From Paenibacillus sp. (GTDB lineage: Bacteria > Bacillota > Bacilli > Paenibacillales > Paenibacillaceae), in assembly GCA_029256665.1 (NCBI GenBank), contig JAQSXN010000232.1, forward strand, positions 1 to 6,497: a stretch of DNA of 6,497 nucleotides, given 5' to 3'. Positions 1 through 6,497 of this stretch are shown here, piece after piece. Position numbers and translations under genes: made by a program. A model generated the notes under the pieces. That model was not told the DNA's origin and searched no databases. It saw nothing but the letters and a program-made list of their open reading frames with translations. Positions within the stretch are counted from its first letter, which is position 1, and each line of letters begins with the position of its first letter.

Positions 1-448
1 TCTGCGATTCTTCGTTCTGAATGCAATGCATGAAAAAAAGCAAAAGCGAGCTGTCGATCCTCCCGGCTCCGTCCAAGAGCGCCCGCATTCGGTCGAGCAC
101 GCCGATCATCTTATCCAGCTGCTCCCTCTTTTGAAGAAGCATCCCGCGCTGCAGATCGAGCGTTCCGGCAAGGTTTCGGCCCGAACCGTCAAGATGCTCC
201 CCGATCTCGCCCAGCGGAAAGTCCAGAAATTTAAGCGTCAAAATTTGTTGAAGCCGGATCAGATCTTCCTCTTGATAATAGCGATGTCCCTGCGCGTTGC
301 GACCGCCCGGCTTCAGGAGACCCTTTCGATCGTAGAAGCGCAACGTCCGTTCCGTCGTTCCCGTTATTTGGGCGAAAGCGCCGATCGTATAGGTTTTTCC
401 GTGACGTGCGACCTCGATGTTCGTTTGATCCGGATGTTGTTCGGCCAA
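1..448 (-). CDS. MerR-family transcriptional regulator (C-terminus beyond left edge)
   Basis: This is a DNA-binding regulator of the MerR family, read leftwards and truncated by the window edge, so 149 codons are visible. Counting the TTG start as residue 1, a winged helix-turn-helix runs from about residue 20 to 90. It includes YTIGAFAQITGTTERTLRFY (20-39), the family hallmark RTLRFYDRKGLL, and the wing GRNAQGHRYY (49-58). The region after it (LDLQRGMLLQKREQLDKMIG and on) is a predicted dimerising coiled coil, followed by a start of an effector part (FFMHCIQNE). The long-helix and late HCIQ-like motif recall multidrug or TipA-type MerR proteins, but the effector domain is mostly outside the window and the ligand cannot be named. 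The start is a TTG with a good ribosome binding site 8 nt upstream. A GTG two codons earlier lies too close to that site. A palindrome just upstream suggests autoregulation. The galactosidase terminator insulates this gene from the unit upstream. Confidence 0.9.
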   Translation of the reverse strand, partial: MAEQHPDQTNIEVARHGKTYTIGAFAQITGTTERTLRFYDRKGLLKPGGRNAQGHRYYQEEDLIRLQQILTLKFLDFPLGEIGEHLDGSGRNLAGTLDLQRGMLLQKREQLDKMIGVLDRMRALLDGAGRIDSSLLLFFMHCIQNEESQ

Positions 449-456
449 ATCCACCA

Positions 457-465
457 CTCCTTTCC
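457..465 (-). promoter_or_regulatory. Ribosome binding site deciding a TTG start
   Basis: On the minus strand this reads GGAAAGGAG. It sits 8 nt before the TTG at 448-446 but only 2 nt before the alternative in-frame GTG at 454-452, so the TTG is the better start for the MerR gene. No in-frame ATG exists near the beginning of the conserved domain. Confidence 0.7.
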
Positions 466-477
466 GTTTCAGCTTAA

Positions 478-498
478 CGCTTGACGTTACGTCAAGCG
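478..498 (-). promoter_or_regulatory. Perfect 21-bp palindrome, likely MerR operator and promoter region
   Basis: Two 10-bp arms, CGCTTGACGT and ACGTCAAGCG, flank a single central base with no mismatch. The palindrome ends about 30 bp before the MerR start codon. Half-sites of the TTGACGT/ACGTCAA type are common for MerR-family proteins, which bind palindromes inside promoters with long 19-20 bp spacers. The minus strand offers TTGACG (495-490) as a -35, or TTGCGC (501-496) with a 19-bp spacer to TAAGCT (476-471). Neither -10 is strong, so the exact promoter is not settled. The hexamer TTGACG also occurs on the plus strand, but no plus-strand gene follows it. Confidence 0.6.
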
Positions 499-526
499 CA
501 AGCCTTTTGTTTCATAAATGATCACG

Positions 527-563
527 AAAAAAACGGAGCAGCAACCTTTCGGCGCAGCTCCGT
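527..563 (-). terminator. Rho-independent terminator of the alpha-galactosidase gene
   Basis: On the minus strand ACGGAGC pairs with GCTCCGT as a 7-bp stem. One mismatch and two further GC pairs extend it around an 11-nt loop, and seven T residues follow. It begins 9 bp after the galactosidase stop codon and should separate that gene from the MerR gene on the same strand. Confidence 0.85.
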
Positions 564-572
564 CTTCACTCG

Positions 573-2765
573 TTATTCGCTTTTCTTGAAATGGTACAGC
601 TTGCTCGCGAAGTCGCTATTGAATTGAGGCGTCGCAAGCCCCGCGTACATCAGCTCGTCGCCGCCGTAAGCGATGCCCGAGCCTTGCAGCACGTAGTCGG
701 CAGCCGGATCGAGACCTTGCAGGCGGAAGCGGTCGAGCGGCGGATTAGGCTCCTGCAGCACGGACACGAACACAACGGCCGCCTCCGACTTGTCCTTGGA
801 CACGTACATCCAAGCCGTCTCGTTGCCTTCGAACGGACTCAGCAAGCGGTAGAAGTCGCCGAACTGCACCAGATGGCGAATGTTCTTGTAGATGGCGACC
901 TGTTCCTTTACCTGAACCTTCTCTTCTTCCGAAAACTGCGTCAGGTCCAGCTCGTAGCCGAAATTGCCGGACAACGCGACGTTGCCCCTGGTCTCCAGCG
1001 ACGTGATGCGGCCCACCTGATGGTTCGGCACGGCCGATACGTGGGAGCCCATCGTGCTGATCGGATAGACGATGCTTGTGCCGTATTGGATCTTAAGACG
1101 CGAGACGGCATCGGAGTTGTCGCTCGTCCACGTCTGCGGCATGTAGTACAGCATGCCGGGATCGAAGCGTCCGCCGCCGCCGGAGCAGCTTTCGAACAGA
1201 ATATGCGGGAAGCTCGTCGTAATCCGCTCCAAGACGGAGTACAAGCCCAGCATGTAGCGGTGCGCCGTCTCCCTCTGGCGATTGGCCGGAAGCAGCGCGG
1301 AGCCGATCTCCGTCATGTTGCGGTTCATGTCCCACTTGACGTACGTGATCGGCGCGCTGGACAGGATCGCCGACAACGACTCCACGATGTAATCCTGCAC
1401 GTCTTGTCTGGACATGTCCAGGATGTGCTGCTGACGGGCTTGCGTCCGTCTGCGTCCATCGACGTGCAGGCACCAGTCCGGGTTGCGCCGGTAGAGCTCG
1501 CTGTCCGGCGACACCATCTCCGGCTCGAACCATAGACCGAACTCCATGCCGAGCGAATTGACGCGGGAAACCAGATCCGTAAGGCCGTTCGGCAGCTTGT
1601 TGCGATCGACGAACCAGTCGCCGAGCGACGAGTTGTCGCTATCGCGTTTGCCGAACCAGCCGTCGTCGAGGACGAACAGCTCGATGCCAAGCTCTTTGCC
1701 GGCGCGGGCGATGTCTTCGATTTTGTCGGCGTTGAACTTGAAGTAGGTCGCTTCCCAATTGTTGATCAGGATCGGGCGGGCTTGATCGCGGAACGCGCCT
1801 CTGCACAGTCTCGAGCGATACAGGTCATGATAGCCGCGCGACATGCCGCCAAGTCCGGCATCGGAGAAGACGAGGATCGCCTCCGGCGTTTGGAACGACT
1901 CGCCCGGCTCGAGCAGCCAGCTGAAGTCGAAACTGTTCAAACCCGCGAACACGCGCGAAGTGTGGAATTGGTCCACCTCGACGCCGGCCGCGAAGCTTCC
2001 GCTGTATACGAGGCTGACTCCGTAGACGTCGCCCTGCGTTTCCGTTGAACCTTCGCCGAGCAAGGCGATGAACGGATTCTGCATGTGGCTGCTCGAGCCG
2101 CGGCGGCTTTCGACCGATTGCATGCCCGGGACGAGCTTACGCTTATGCACATAACGCTCGCGCACCCATGTGCCGGACAACTGCAGCATCTCGAAGCGAT
2201 CATGGGGCAGGTCGAAGCTTGCGCTGTACGCGCGAAGCAACTGAATCGGCAAGCCGCTGTCGTTGCCGATGTTGGCCGACCGAGCGATAGCGTTATGATG
2301 CTCGAAAACCGTGTATGACAACGTGACGCGCAGTCCGGAATGCGCATCCTTAAGCACGATCTCCAGCGTCTCGGCTTCCGAAGCGTCCTCGGCGTACACG
2401 CCTGGAAGACCTGGAAGACCCGGCTTACCCGGAATGACGCGATGCGAATCGTAAACGAGCTCGGTAACCGTCGTTCCGTCGGCGAGTTGGACCTGGAAGG
2501 CCGGCGTTCGGAAGTCGGAGCTGCCGAAAGAAGGATATTCCTGCGGCAGCGTGTCGAGCGAAAGCTCCTTCTGCCCGAGATCCGTGCTCGGGATAAACGA
2601 ACAGCGCTCCTTCAGCTCGAGCAGCCTGTTCAGCGCGGTGCCGCGCACTTTGCGACCCCAGTAATAATGGGCCAAATATCCTTGCTTCGTTACGCCCAAT
2701 ACGTAACTTGCGTCACCGGATTGCAGATGGAAGATACGATTGCTTTCGTCGTACTTAATGAACAT
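573..2765 (-). CDS. Alpha-galactosidase, glycoside hydrolase family 36
   Basis: The enzyme hydrolyses terminal alpha-1,6-galactosyl residues of melibiose, raffinose-type sugars or galactomannan fragments, with retention of configuration. It is 730 residues, the normal length for bacterial AgaA/AgaB/RafA-type enzymes, and has no signal peptide, so it is cytoplasmic and acts on imported sugars. Expected layout: N-terminal beta-supersandwich (about 1-325), (beta/alpha)8 barrel (about 330-645) and C-terminal beta domain. Key motifs are visible: NNWEATYF with W337, LDDGWFG with D367 and D368, KWDMNR with nucleophile D479, CSGGGGRFD from C527, and SDNSDA with acid/base D549. These are offset by exactly one residue from the G. 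stearothermophilus AgaA residues as I recall them (W336, D366, D367, D478, D548). GGAGGT lies 8 nt before the ATG. The gene follows a LacI-type repressor gene by 74 bp on the same strand and ends at a terminator. A small Gly-Pro repeat near residue 115 is unusual. Family assignment is very firm; natural substrate is inferred. Confidence 0.97.
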   Translation of the reverse strand: MFIKYDESNRIFHLQSGDASYVLGVTKQGYLAHYYWGRKVRGTALNRLLELKERCSFIPSTDLGQKELSLDTLPQEYPSFGSSDFRTPAFQVQLADGTTVTELVYDSHRVIPGKPGLPGLPGVYAEDASEAETLEIVLKDAHSGLRVTLSYTVFEHHNAIARSANIGNDSGLPIQLLRAYSASFDLPHDRFEMLQLSGTWVRERYVHKRKLVPGMQSVESRRGSSSHMQNPFIALLGEGSTETQGDVYGVSLVYSGSFAAGVEVDQFHTSRVFAGLNSFDFSWLLEPGESFQTPEAILVFSDAGLGGMSRGYHDLYRSRLCRGAFRDQARPILINNWEATYFKFNADKIEDIARAGKELGIELFVLDDGWFGKRDSDNSSLGDWFVDRNKLPNGLTDLVSRVNSLGMEFGLWFEPEMVSPDSELYRRNPDWCLHVDGRRRTQARQQHILDMSRQDVQDYIVESLSAILSSAPITYVKWDMNRNMTEIGSALLPANRQRETAHRYMLGLYSVLERITTSFPHILFESCSGGGGRFDPGMLYYMPQTWTSDNSDAVSRLKIQYGTSIVYPISTMGSHVSAVPNHQVGRITSLETRGNVALSGNFGYELDLTQFSEEEKVQVKEQVAIYKNIRHLVQFGDFYRLLSPFEGNETAWMYVSKDKSEAAVVFVSVLQEPNPPLDRFRLQGLDPAADYVLQGSGIAYGGDELMYAGLATPQFNSDFASKLYHFKKSE
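2401..2418. repeat. Tandem 9-bp duplication inside the galactosidase gene
   Basis: CCTGGAAGA occurs twice in direct succession and is followed by a partial third unit. On the coding strand this yields the protein segment PGKPGLPGLPG near residue 115, a collagen-like run in a loop of the N-terminal domain just before the acidic stretch AEDASEAETLE. The duplication keeps the reading frame. It looks like a simple slippage product in a surface loop. Confidence 0.6.
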
Positions 2766-2788
2766 ATGGGATTACCTCCATGTCAATG

Positions 2789-2802
2789 TTTAATCGTTTG
2801 CA
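2789..2802 (-). promoter_or_regulatory. Candidate cre (CcpA) site or LacI-type operator upstream of the galactosidase
   Basis: On the minus strand TGCAAACGATTAAA matches 12 of 14 positions of the catabolite-response consensus TGWNANCGNTNWCA, including the central CG. Mismatches are C at position 3 and A at position 13. It lies in the 74-bp gap between the repressor and galactosidase genes, 24-37 nt before the start codon and just ahead of the ribosome binding site. In Gram-positive bacteria CcpA sites here can block elongating polymerase, and LacI-type operators share the same central CG layout, so either protein could bind. The dyad symmetry is poor, so this is a candidate only. No convincing promoter was seen in this gap. 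Confidence 0.35.
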
Positions 2803-2839
2803 AGCGCGCCGGAATGGGTACAACTAGGAATAGGCGCGA

Positions 2840-3949
<1,110 letters not shown>

Positions 3950-3962
<13 letters not shown>

Positions 3963-3978
3963 ATTTCCATCGTATCAA
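3950..3978 (-). promoter_or_regulatory. SigA-type promoter of the repressor-galactosidase unit
   Basis: On the minus strand a -35 TTGATA (3978-3973) is followed, after a spacer of exactly 17 bp, by a -10 TAAAAT (3955-3950). Each box differs from consensus at one position. Transcription should begin near 3943, giving a leader of roughly 50 nt before the repressor ATG at 3895. This is the best promoter seen in the window, and the region between 3896 and 4106 also holds the leader of the divergent lipoprotein gene. Confidence 0.75.
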
Positions 3979-4106
3979 ATTCGAGTAGCGAATACAACCC
4001 GTTTATCCGCCATAAGCTGCAACCTTTCAAGCCGTCGCAACCGTCTAAAAGATAAATAGAATCGAAAAATCCCGATCCATCGCGATCGAAACGAGGTGCA
4101 TGCGTC

Positions 4107-4790
4107 ATGCCAGCCCGCCGGATGATGTTGATCCTAACCGCGATCATGACACTCCTGCTCGCAAGCTGCACGGCGTCCGGAAACACGGAACGTCCCGACG
4201 ACTCCGCGACTTCGCCGCCGACCGCTTCCGAGCAGCCTACCCAAAAGCCAGCCGCTACGGATCAGACCAATCAAGAAGAACGATACAAGCCGTTCGACAA
4301 TCCAAGAGACGCCGCCGCGGCCGCGATCGAAGCGCTTAAGGAATCCGATGCGGAACGGTTGAAGGCGTACATTCATCCGGCAAAAGGCGTCTTGTTCTCC
4401 CCCTACGCGCATATCGACGCGGACAAGGCCGTGTCCTTCGCAGCCGAAGAGTTTCCGGAAGAGACCGACGACGCCAAACATGTTTGGGGTTCGTACGACG
4501 GCTCGGGCGAGCCGATCGAATTAACGTTCGGCGACTATTACAAGAAGTTCGTGTACGACAAGGACTTCGCAAACGCCGAGCAGATCGGCTACGACAAGAT
4601 TCTAGGGCAAGGCAATACCGAACCGAACATCAAGGACGTATATCCCGGCAGCTATACCGTGGATTATCACTTCAGCGGATTCGACGAAGAGTTTAAAGGG
4701 ATGGACTGGGAAAGCCTGATCCTCGTCCTGGAGGAGCATCAAGGCGGCTGGTACGTATGCGCCATCGTCCATTCGCAGTGGACGATCTAA
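4107..4790 (+). CDS. Small secreted lipoprotein of unknown function
   Basis: The 227-residue product begins with a lipoprotein signal: basic PARR, a hydrophobic stretch MLILTAIMTLLLA, and the lipobox LASC ending at C21. It should therefore be lipidated and held on the outer face of the membrane. Residues 22-60 form a low-complexity linker rich in Thr, Ser, Pro, Glu and Gln. The folded part (about 61-227) starts with an Ala-rich helix (AAAAAIEALKES). It continues with IHPAKGVLFSPYAHID, an acidic middle, and a conserved-looking end with YPGSYTVDYHF, MDWESLILVLEE and IVHSQWTI. That ending resembles Bacillales hypothetical lipoproteins I have seen but cannot name. The helix plus later strands could fit an NTF2-like fold, which is only a guess. 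GAGGTG precedes the ATG by 8 nt; an ATG at 4100 is in another frame. It diverges from the repressor gene and ends before a shared terminator. The upstream promoter is unclear (a weak TAGAAT at 4057). Confidence 0.85.
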   Translation: MPARRMMLILTAIMTLLLASCTASGNTERPDDSATSPPTASEQPTQKPAATDQTNQEERYKPFDNPRDAAAAAIEALKESDAERLKAYIHPAKGVLFSPYAHIDADKAVSFAAEEFPEETDDAKHVWGSYDGSGEPIELTFGDYYKKFVYDKDFANAEQIGYDKILGQGNTEPNIKDVYPGSYTVDYHFSGFDEEFKGMDWESLILVLEEHQGGWYVCAIVHSQWTI

Positions 4791-4823
4791 CACGAGACTG
4801 AACCGTAAGTGCCGGTACGACAA

Positions 4824-4866
4824 AAGACTCCTAATCCGCGGCAATCGCGGATTGGGAGTCTTCTTT
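4824..4866. terminator. Bidirectional rho-independent terminator between convergent genes
   Basis: A 17-bp stem with one G-U wobble pairs 4824-4840 with 4846-4862 around a 5-nt loop. The plus-strand side runs into CTTCTTTG and the minus-strand side into TTTTG, so it can serve the lipoprotein gene (stop at 4790) and the convergent secreted-protein gene (stop at 4889). Confidence 0.9.
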
Positions 4867-4888
4867 GATTCCGGAGCTCGACGCGCCG

Positions 4889-5539
4889 TTATTTGTTTGG
4901 CTTCGATTGCTGGGATCCGCCGACGTTGCCTTTGCCCGCGTCGCTCGAGCCTTTGGTAGAATCGCCCTTGGAATCGGGTTTGCCGTCCGGCTTCGGAGCC
5001 GGAGTCGGAGCCTCGGTCGGCGACAACGTAGGGGCCGGCGTTGGCGCCGGATTAGGTGCCGGGCTTGCCGTCGCGGATGGAGCCGGCTCTCTGCGGGTAT
5101 CTTTGCCGCGGCCCGGCCACTGATCGCCGCGAGCTTTTTTCAGCTCGGCGTGAAGCTGCTCCACGCTCTTGCCGTCCGTCTCGATGCCGTGCTCCTTGGC
5201 GATTTCCTGCAGACGCTCCAGCCGCTTGGCATGATGCTCCGCTTTAAACGCTTCCCACTTTTCGGGATTTGTTTTTCTCGCTTCCTTGAGCTCCTGCTTC
5301 AGCTGGTCCGCCGATTTCCCTTCCGTTTGAAGACCGAAGTACGTCGCCATCTCGCGCAGCTTCGTCAACCGGTAAGCTTCGAATTCCTTGCGGGACAACT
5401 CGCCTTGATGATGGCCGCGTTCTCCTTCCGCTTGTTGAACGGGCTGCGGGCCTTCGGCCGCCGCCAGGGGAGTCATGCCATATGCGGAACCTAGCAGCAG
5501 CGCGGTCGCCAGCGCAACCGATGCTTTTCTGAACATCAT
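4889..5539 (-). CDS. Secreted protein with two helical repeats and a Pro/Ala/Thr-rich tail
   Basis: I do not recognise a named family. The 216-residue product has a signal peptide (basic FRK, hydrophobic VALATALLLGSAYG, cleavage probably after AAA at residue 28), so it is exported. Two related segments follow, at about 58-88 (TKLREMATYFGLQTEGKS...) and 107-137 (ERLQEIAKEHGIETDGKS...), spaced 49 residues apart. Each has the pattern L-x2-L-x-E-x-A-x3-G-[LI]-x-T-[ED]-GKS-x2-QL-x2-EL-K-x-A-R, a short helix-turn-helix shape that resembles SAP/HeH-type small domains. The GKS here is not a Walker A motif. Residues 151-184 are rich in Pro, Ala and Thr (PAPNPAPTPAPT), and the end is hydrophilic, Gly/Ser/Lys-rich. 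There is no LPXTG anchor, S-layer domain or transmembrane helix after the signal. The ATG at 5539 was chosen over the next codon (also ATG) because GAAAGG lies 11 nt upstream. Convergent with the lipoprotein gene. Confidence 0.85.
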   Translation of the reverse strand: MMFRKASVALATALLLGSAYGMTPLAAAEGPQPVQQAEGERGHHQGELSRKEFEAYRLTKLREMATYFGLQTEGKSADQLKQELKEARKTNPEKWEAFKAEHHAKRLERLQEIAKEHGIETDGKSVEQLHAELKKARGDQWPGRGKDTRREPAPSATASPAPNPAPTPAPTLSPTEAPTPAPKPDGKPDSKGDSTKGSSDAGKGNVGGSQQSKPNK

Positions 5540-5572
5540 AACGTCTCACGCCTTTCTACCCTCGTTGGTATG

Positions 5573-5601
5573 TCGGGATTACACGCTCTATCCCATCCCG
5601 A
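5573..5601. repeat. Inverted repeat upstream of the secreted-protein gene
   Basis: TCGGGAT (5573-5579) and ATCCCGA (5595-5601) form perfect 7-bp arms separated by 15 bp. It lies in the 106-bp gap after the COG0523 gene, about 35-60 bp before the secreted-protein start codon. It has no T-run on either strand, so it is not an intrinsic terminator. It could be an operator or leader hairpin. I could not find a convincing promoter around it (TAGAAT near 5609-5604 on the minus strand is the best -10). Confidence 0.35.
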
Positions 5602-5645
5602 TTATTCTAACCAACCCGCTTGGCGAATAGACATGTTACGACAAA

Positions 5646-6497
5646 TTACGCGTTACTTGACTCTTCTTCCAGTTCCTTCAGCTTGATCAACAGCTCTTCC
5701 CGGGAGAAATGCTCGCCGATAAACACCGCAACGTCGAGCACCTCTCCCTGCGGCTCGATACGGATGTAATCCGACTCCTTGTAAGCGTACTGGAACAAAA
5801 ACCGACTGCCTCTAGACGTGTCCGAGAACGACAGGATTCCCTTGGCACGATAAATATTGTCCGGCAGCCCGTCCAACAAACGCTCGAACGCTTCGCTGTC
5901 CACGGCACCGCGCCAATAATGCGTCAGCGACATCACATGACTGTGACTATGATGGTGGGTGCCGGAAGCCGCGGCGGCGGCGGCGGCCATCCCCGATTCG
6001 CCCCGTTCCGCCGCAAGCGCGGCAATCCGTGCCGCCTCCGGCTCCGTCAGCAACGCCCAATCCGCGATATCGCAGCGAACGCACGGCATGATCGGCGCGT
6101 AGCTGTTCATCTCTCTCAGTTGCTGCTGCGCTTCGACCAGCTCATCCGGCGCGAGCAAATCCGACTTGTTAAGAAGCAGCGCCGTGCCGCAGCGGATCTG
6201 GTCTCGCATCAGCTTGAACGTGCGGCCTTTGCCGTCCCTTCCCCGCTGAAGCAGCTGGGGGCCGTCCACGACGGAGATGACGGACCTCAGCTCGATCGGG
6301 TGATACATGGCCGCTTCCGTAACGCCGTCTAGCAGCTCCATGGGATGAGCCGCTCCCGTCGCCTCGATGACGATGGCATCCGGCCGGTGCAGCCGGATCA
6401 GCCCGTCCATCTCAAGGCCAAGGTCGCCGCGCATGCTGCAGCAGATGCAGCCGCTCAGCATCTCCGCCATCGGCACGCTTTTTTCGACGAGCTGGCC
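5646..6497 (-). CDS. COG0523-family GTPase (CobW/ZagA-type putative metal chaperone), N-terminus beyond right edge
   Basis: This is a P-loop GTPase of the CobW/COG0523 family, whose members insert or deliver metal ions (Zn, Co or others) using GTP hydrolysis. The frame stays open to the window edge, so 283 residues are visible and about 50-60, including the Walker A loop, are missing. Visible parts: SGCICCSMRGDL with the CxCC metal motif (TGC codons near 6449-6438), IVIEATGAAHP (switch/Walker B part), and LLNKSDLL (G4 guanine specificity, near 6155-6175). Next comes a His-rich linker, THHHSHSHVM (about 5935-5965), and a CobW C-terminal domain with YRAKGILSFSDTS and DVAVFIGEHFSREELLIKLKEL. The metal-binding linker is typical of the family. 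A GTG at 6476 lies inside the conserved domain after in-frame codons GQLVEKS and is not the start. Which metal it serves, and which partner, cannot be told; no Zur-type site or known target gene is in view. Confidence 0.93.
   Translation of the reverse strand, partial: GQLVEKSVPMAEMLSGCICCSMRGDLGLEMDGLIRLHRPDAIVIEATGAAHPMELLDGVTEAAMYHPIELRSVISVVDGPQLLQRGRDGKGRTFKLMRDQIRCGTALLLNKSDLLAPDELVEAQQQLREMNSYAPIMPCVRCDIADWALLTEPEAARIAALAAERGESGMAAAAAAASGTHHHSHSHVMSLTHYWRGAVDSEAFERLLDGLPDNIYRAKGILSFSDTSRGSRFLFQYAYKESDYIRIEPQGEVLDVAVFIGEHFSREELLIKLKELEEESSNA

Noticed and set aside
26..484. Plus-strand open frame over the MerR gene
   Set aside because: It is antisense to the conserved MerR helix-turn-helix, has no good ribosome binding site and no recognisable family.
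591..1535. Long plus-strand open frame opposite the galactosidase gene
   Set aside because: It is antisense to the catalytic domain of a certain GH36 gene; the Arg/His/Val-rich composition is what a GC-rich gene gives in the opposite frame, and it shows no domain.
2780..2786. TTGACA on the minus strand before the galactosidase as a -35 box
   Set aside because: A -10 at the right distance would fall at or past the start codon, beyond the ribosome binding site, so it cannot drive a normal mRNA.
2804..2836. GCGCC/GGCGC short inverted repeat between the repressor and galactosidase genes as a possible terminator
   Set aside because: Only a 5-bp stem with a long loop and no following T-run, so it would not stop transcription.
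5165..5173. GKS in the secreted protein (twice) as a nucleotide-binding P-loop
   Set aside because: The flanking GxxxxGK[ST] pattern is absent; the tripeptide is part of the helical repeat.
4865..5494. Plus-strand open frame opposite the secreted-protein gene, with hydrophobic stretches
   Set aside because: It starts inside the tail of the bidirectional terminator; its Arg/Leu/Phe-rich content mirrors the Lys/Glu/Ala-rich helices of the real gene on the other strand.
5709..6332. Plus-strand open frame opposite the COG0523 gene
   Set aside because: Antisense to the GTPase and CobW C-terminal domains; the Gly run is the mirror of an Ala-rich stretch.

Overview
The window looks like chromosomal DNA from a moderately GC-rich, spore-former-type Firmicute close to Paenibacillus or Cohnella. 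This is inferred from strong Gram-positive ribosome binding sites (GGAGGT, AAGGAG), a TTG start with such a site, a clean SigA-type promoter, U-tailed intrinsic terminators, and a GH36 alpha-galactosidase whose key residues lie one position from those of the Geobacillus stearothermophilus AgaA enzyme. No rRNA, tRNA, CRISPR array, insertion sequence or phage gene was seen.

Layout, left to right: (1) a MerR-family regulator on the minus strand, cut by the left edge, preceded by a perfect 21-bp palindrome that is probably its operator. (2) A minus-strand alpha-galactosidase gene with its own terminator. (3) A minus-strand LacI/EbgR-like repressor gene 74 bp upstream of the galactosidase, with a well-formed promoter (TTGATA, 17 bp, TAAAAT) and AT-rich repeats around the -10. 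The repressor and galactosidase form a compact sugar-utilisation unit with no transporter in view. (4) A divergent plus-strand gene for a small lipoprotein of unknown function. (5) A long hairpin shared as a two-way terminator by the lipoprotein gene and the convergent gene that follows. (6) A minus-strand gene for a secreted protein with two copies of a ~31-residue helical motif and a Pro/Ala/Thr-rich tail. (7) A minus-strand COG0523 (CobW/ZagA-type) GTPase with the CxCC metal motif and a His-rich loop, cut by the right edge.

The best-supported working unit is the repressor plus galactosidase. A galactoside is expected to release the LacI-type protein, allowing synthesis of a cytoplasmic GH36 enzyme that removes alpha-1,6-galactose from raffinose-family sugars or melibiose. 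A cre-like sequence just before the galactosidase ribosome binding site suggests a second level of control. The other genes look like independent neighbours. I see no clear new multi-gene system. The least-described items are the two-repeat secreted protein and the lipoprotein.
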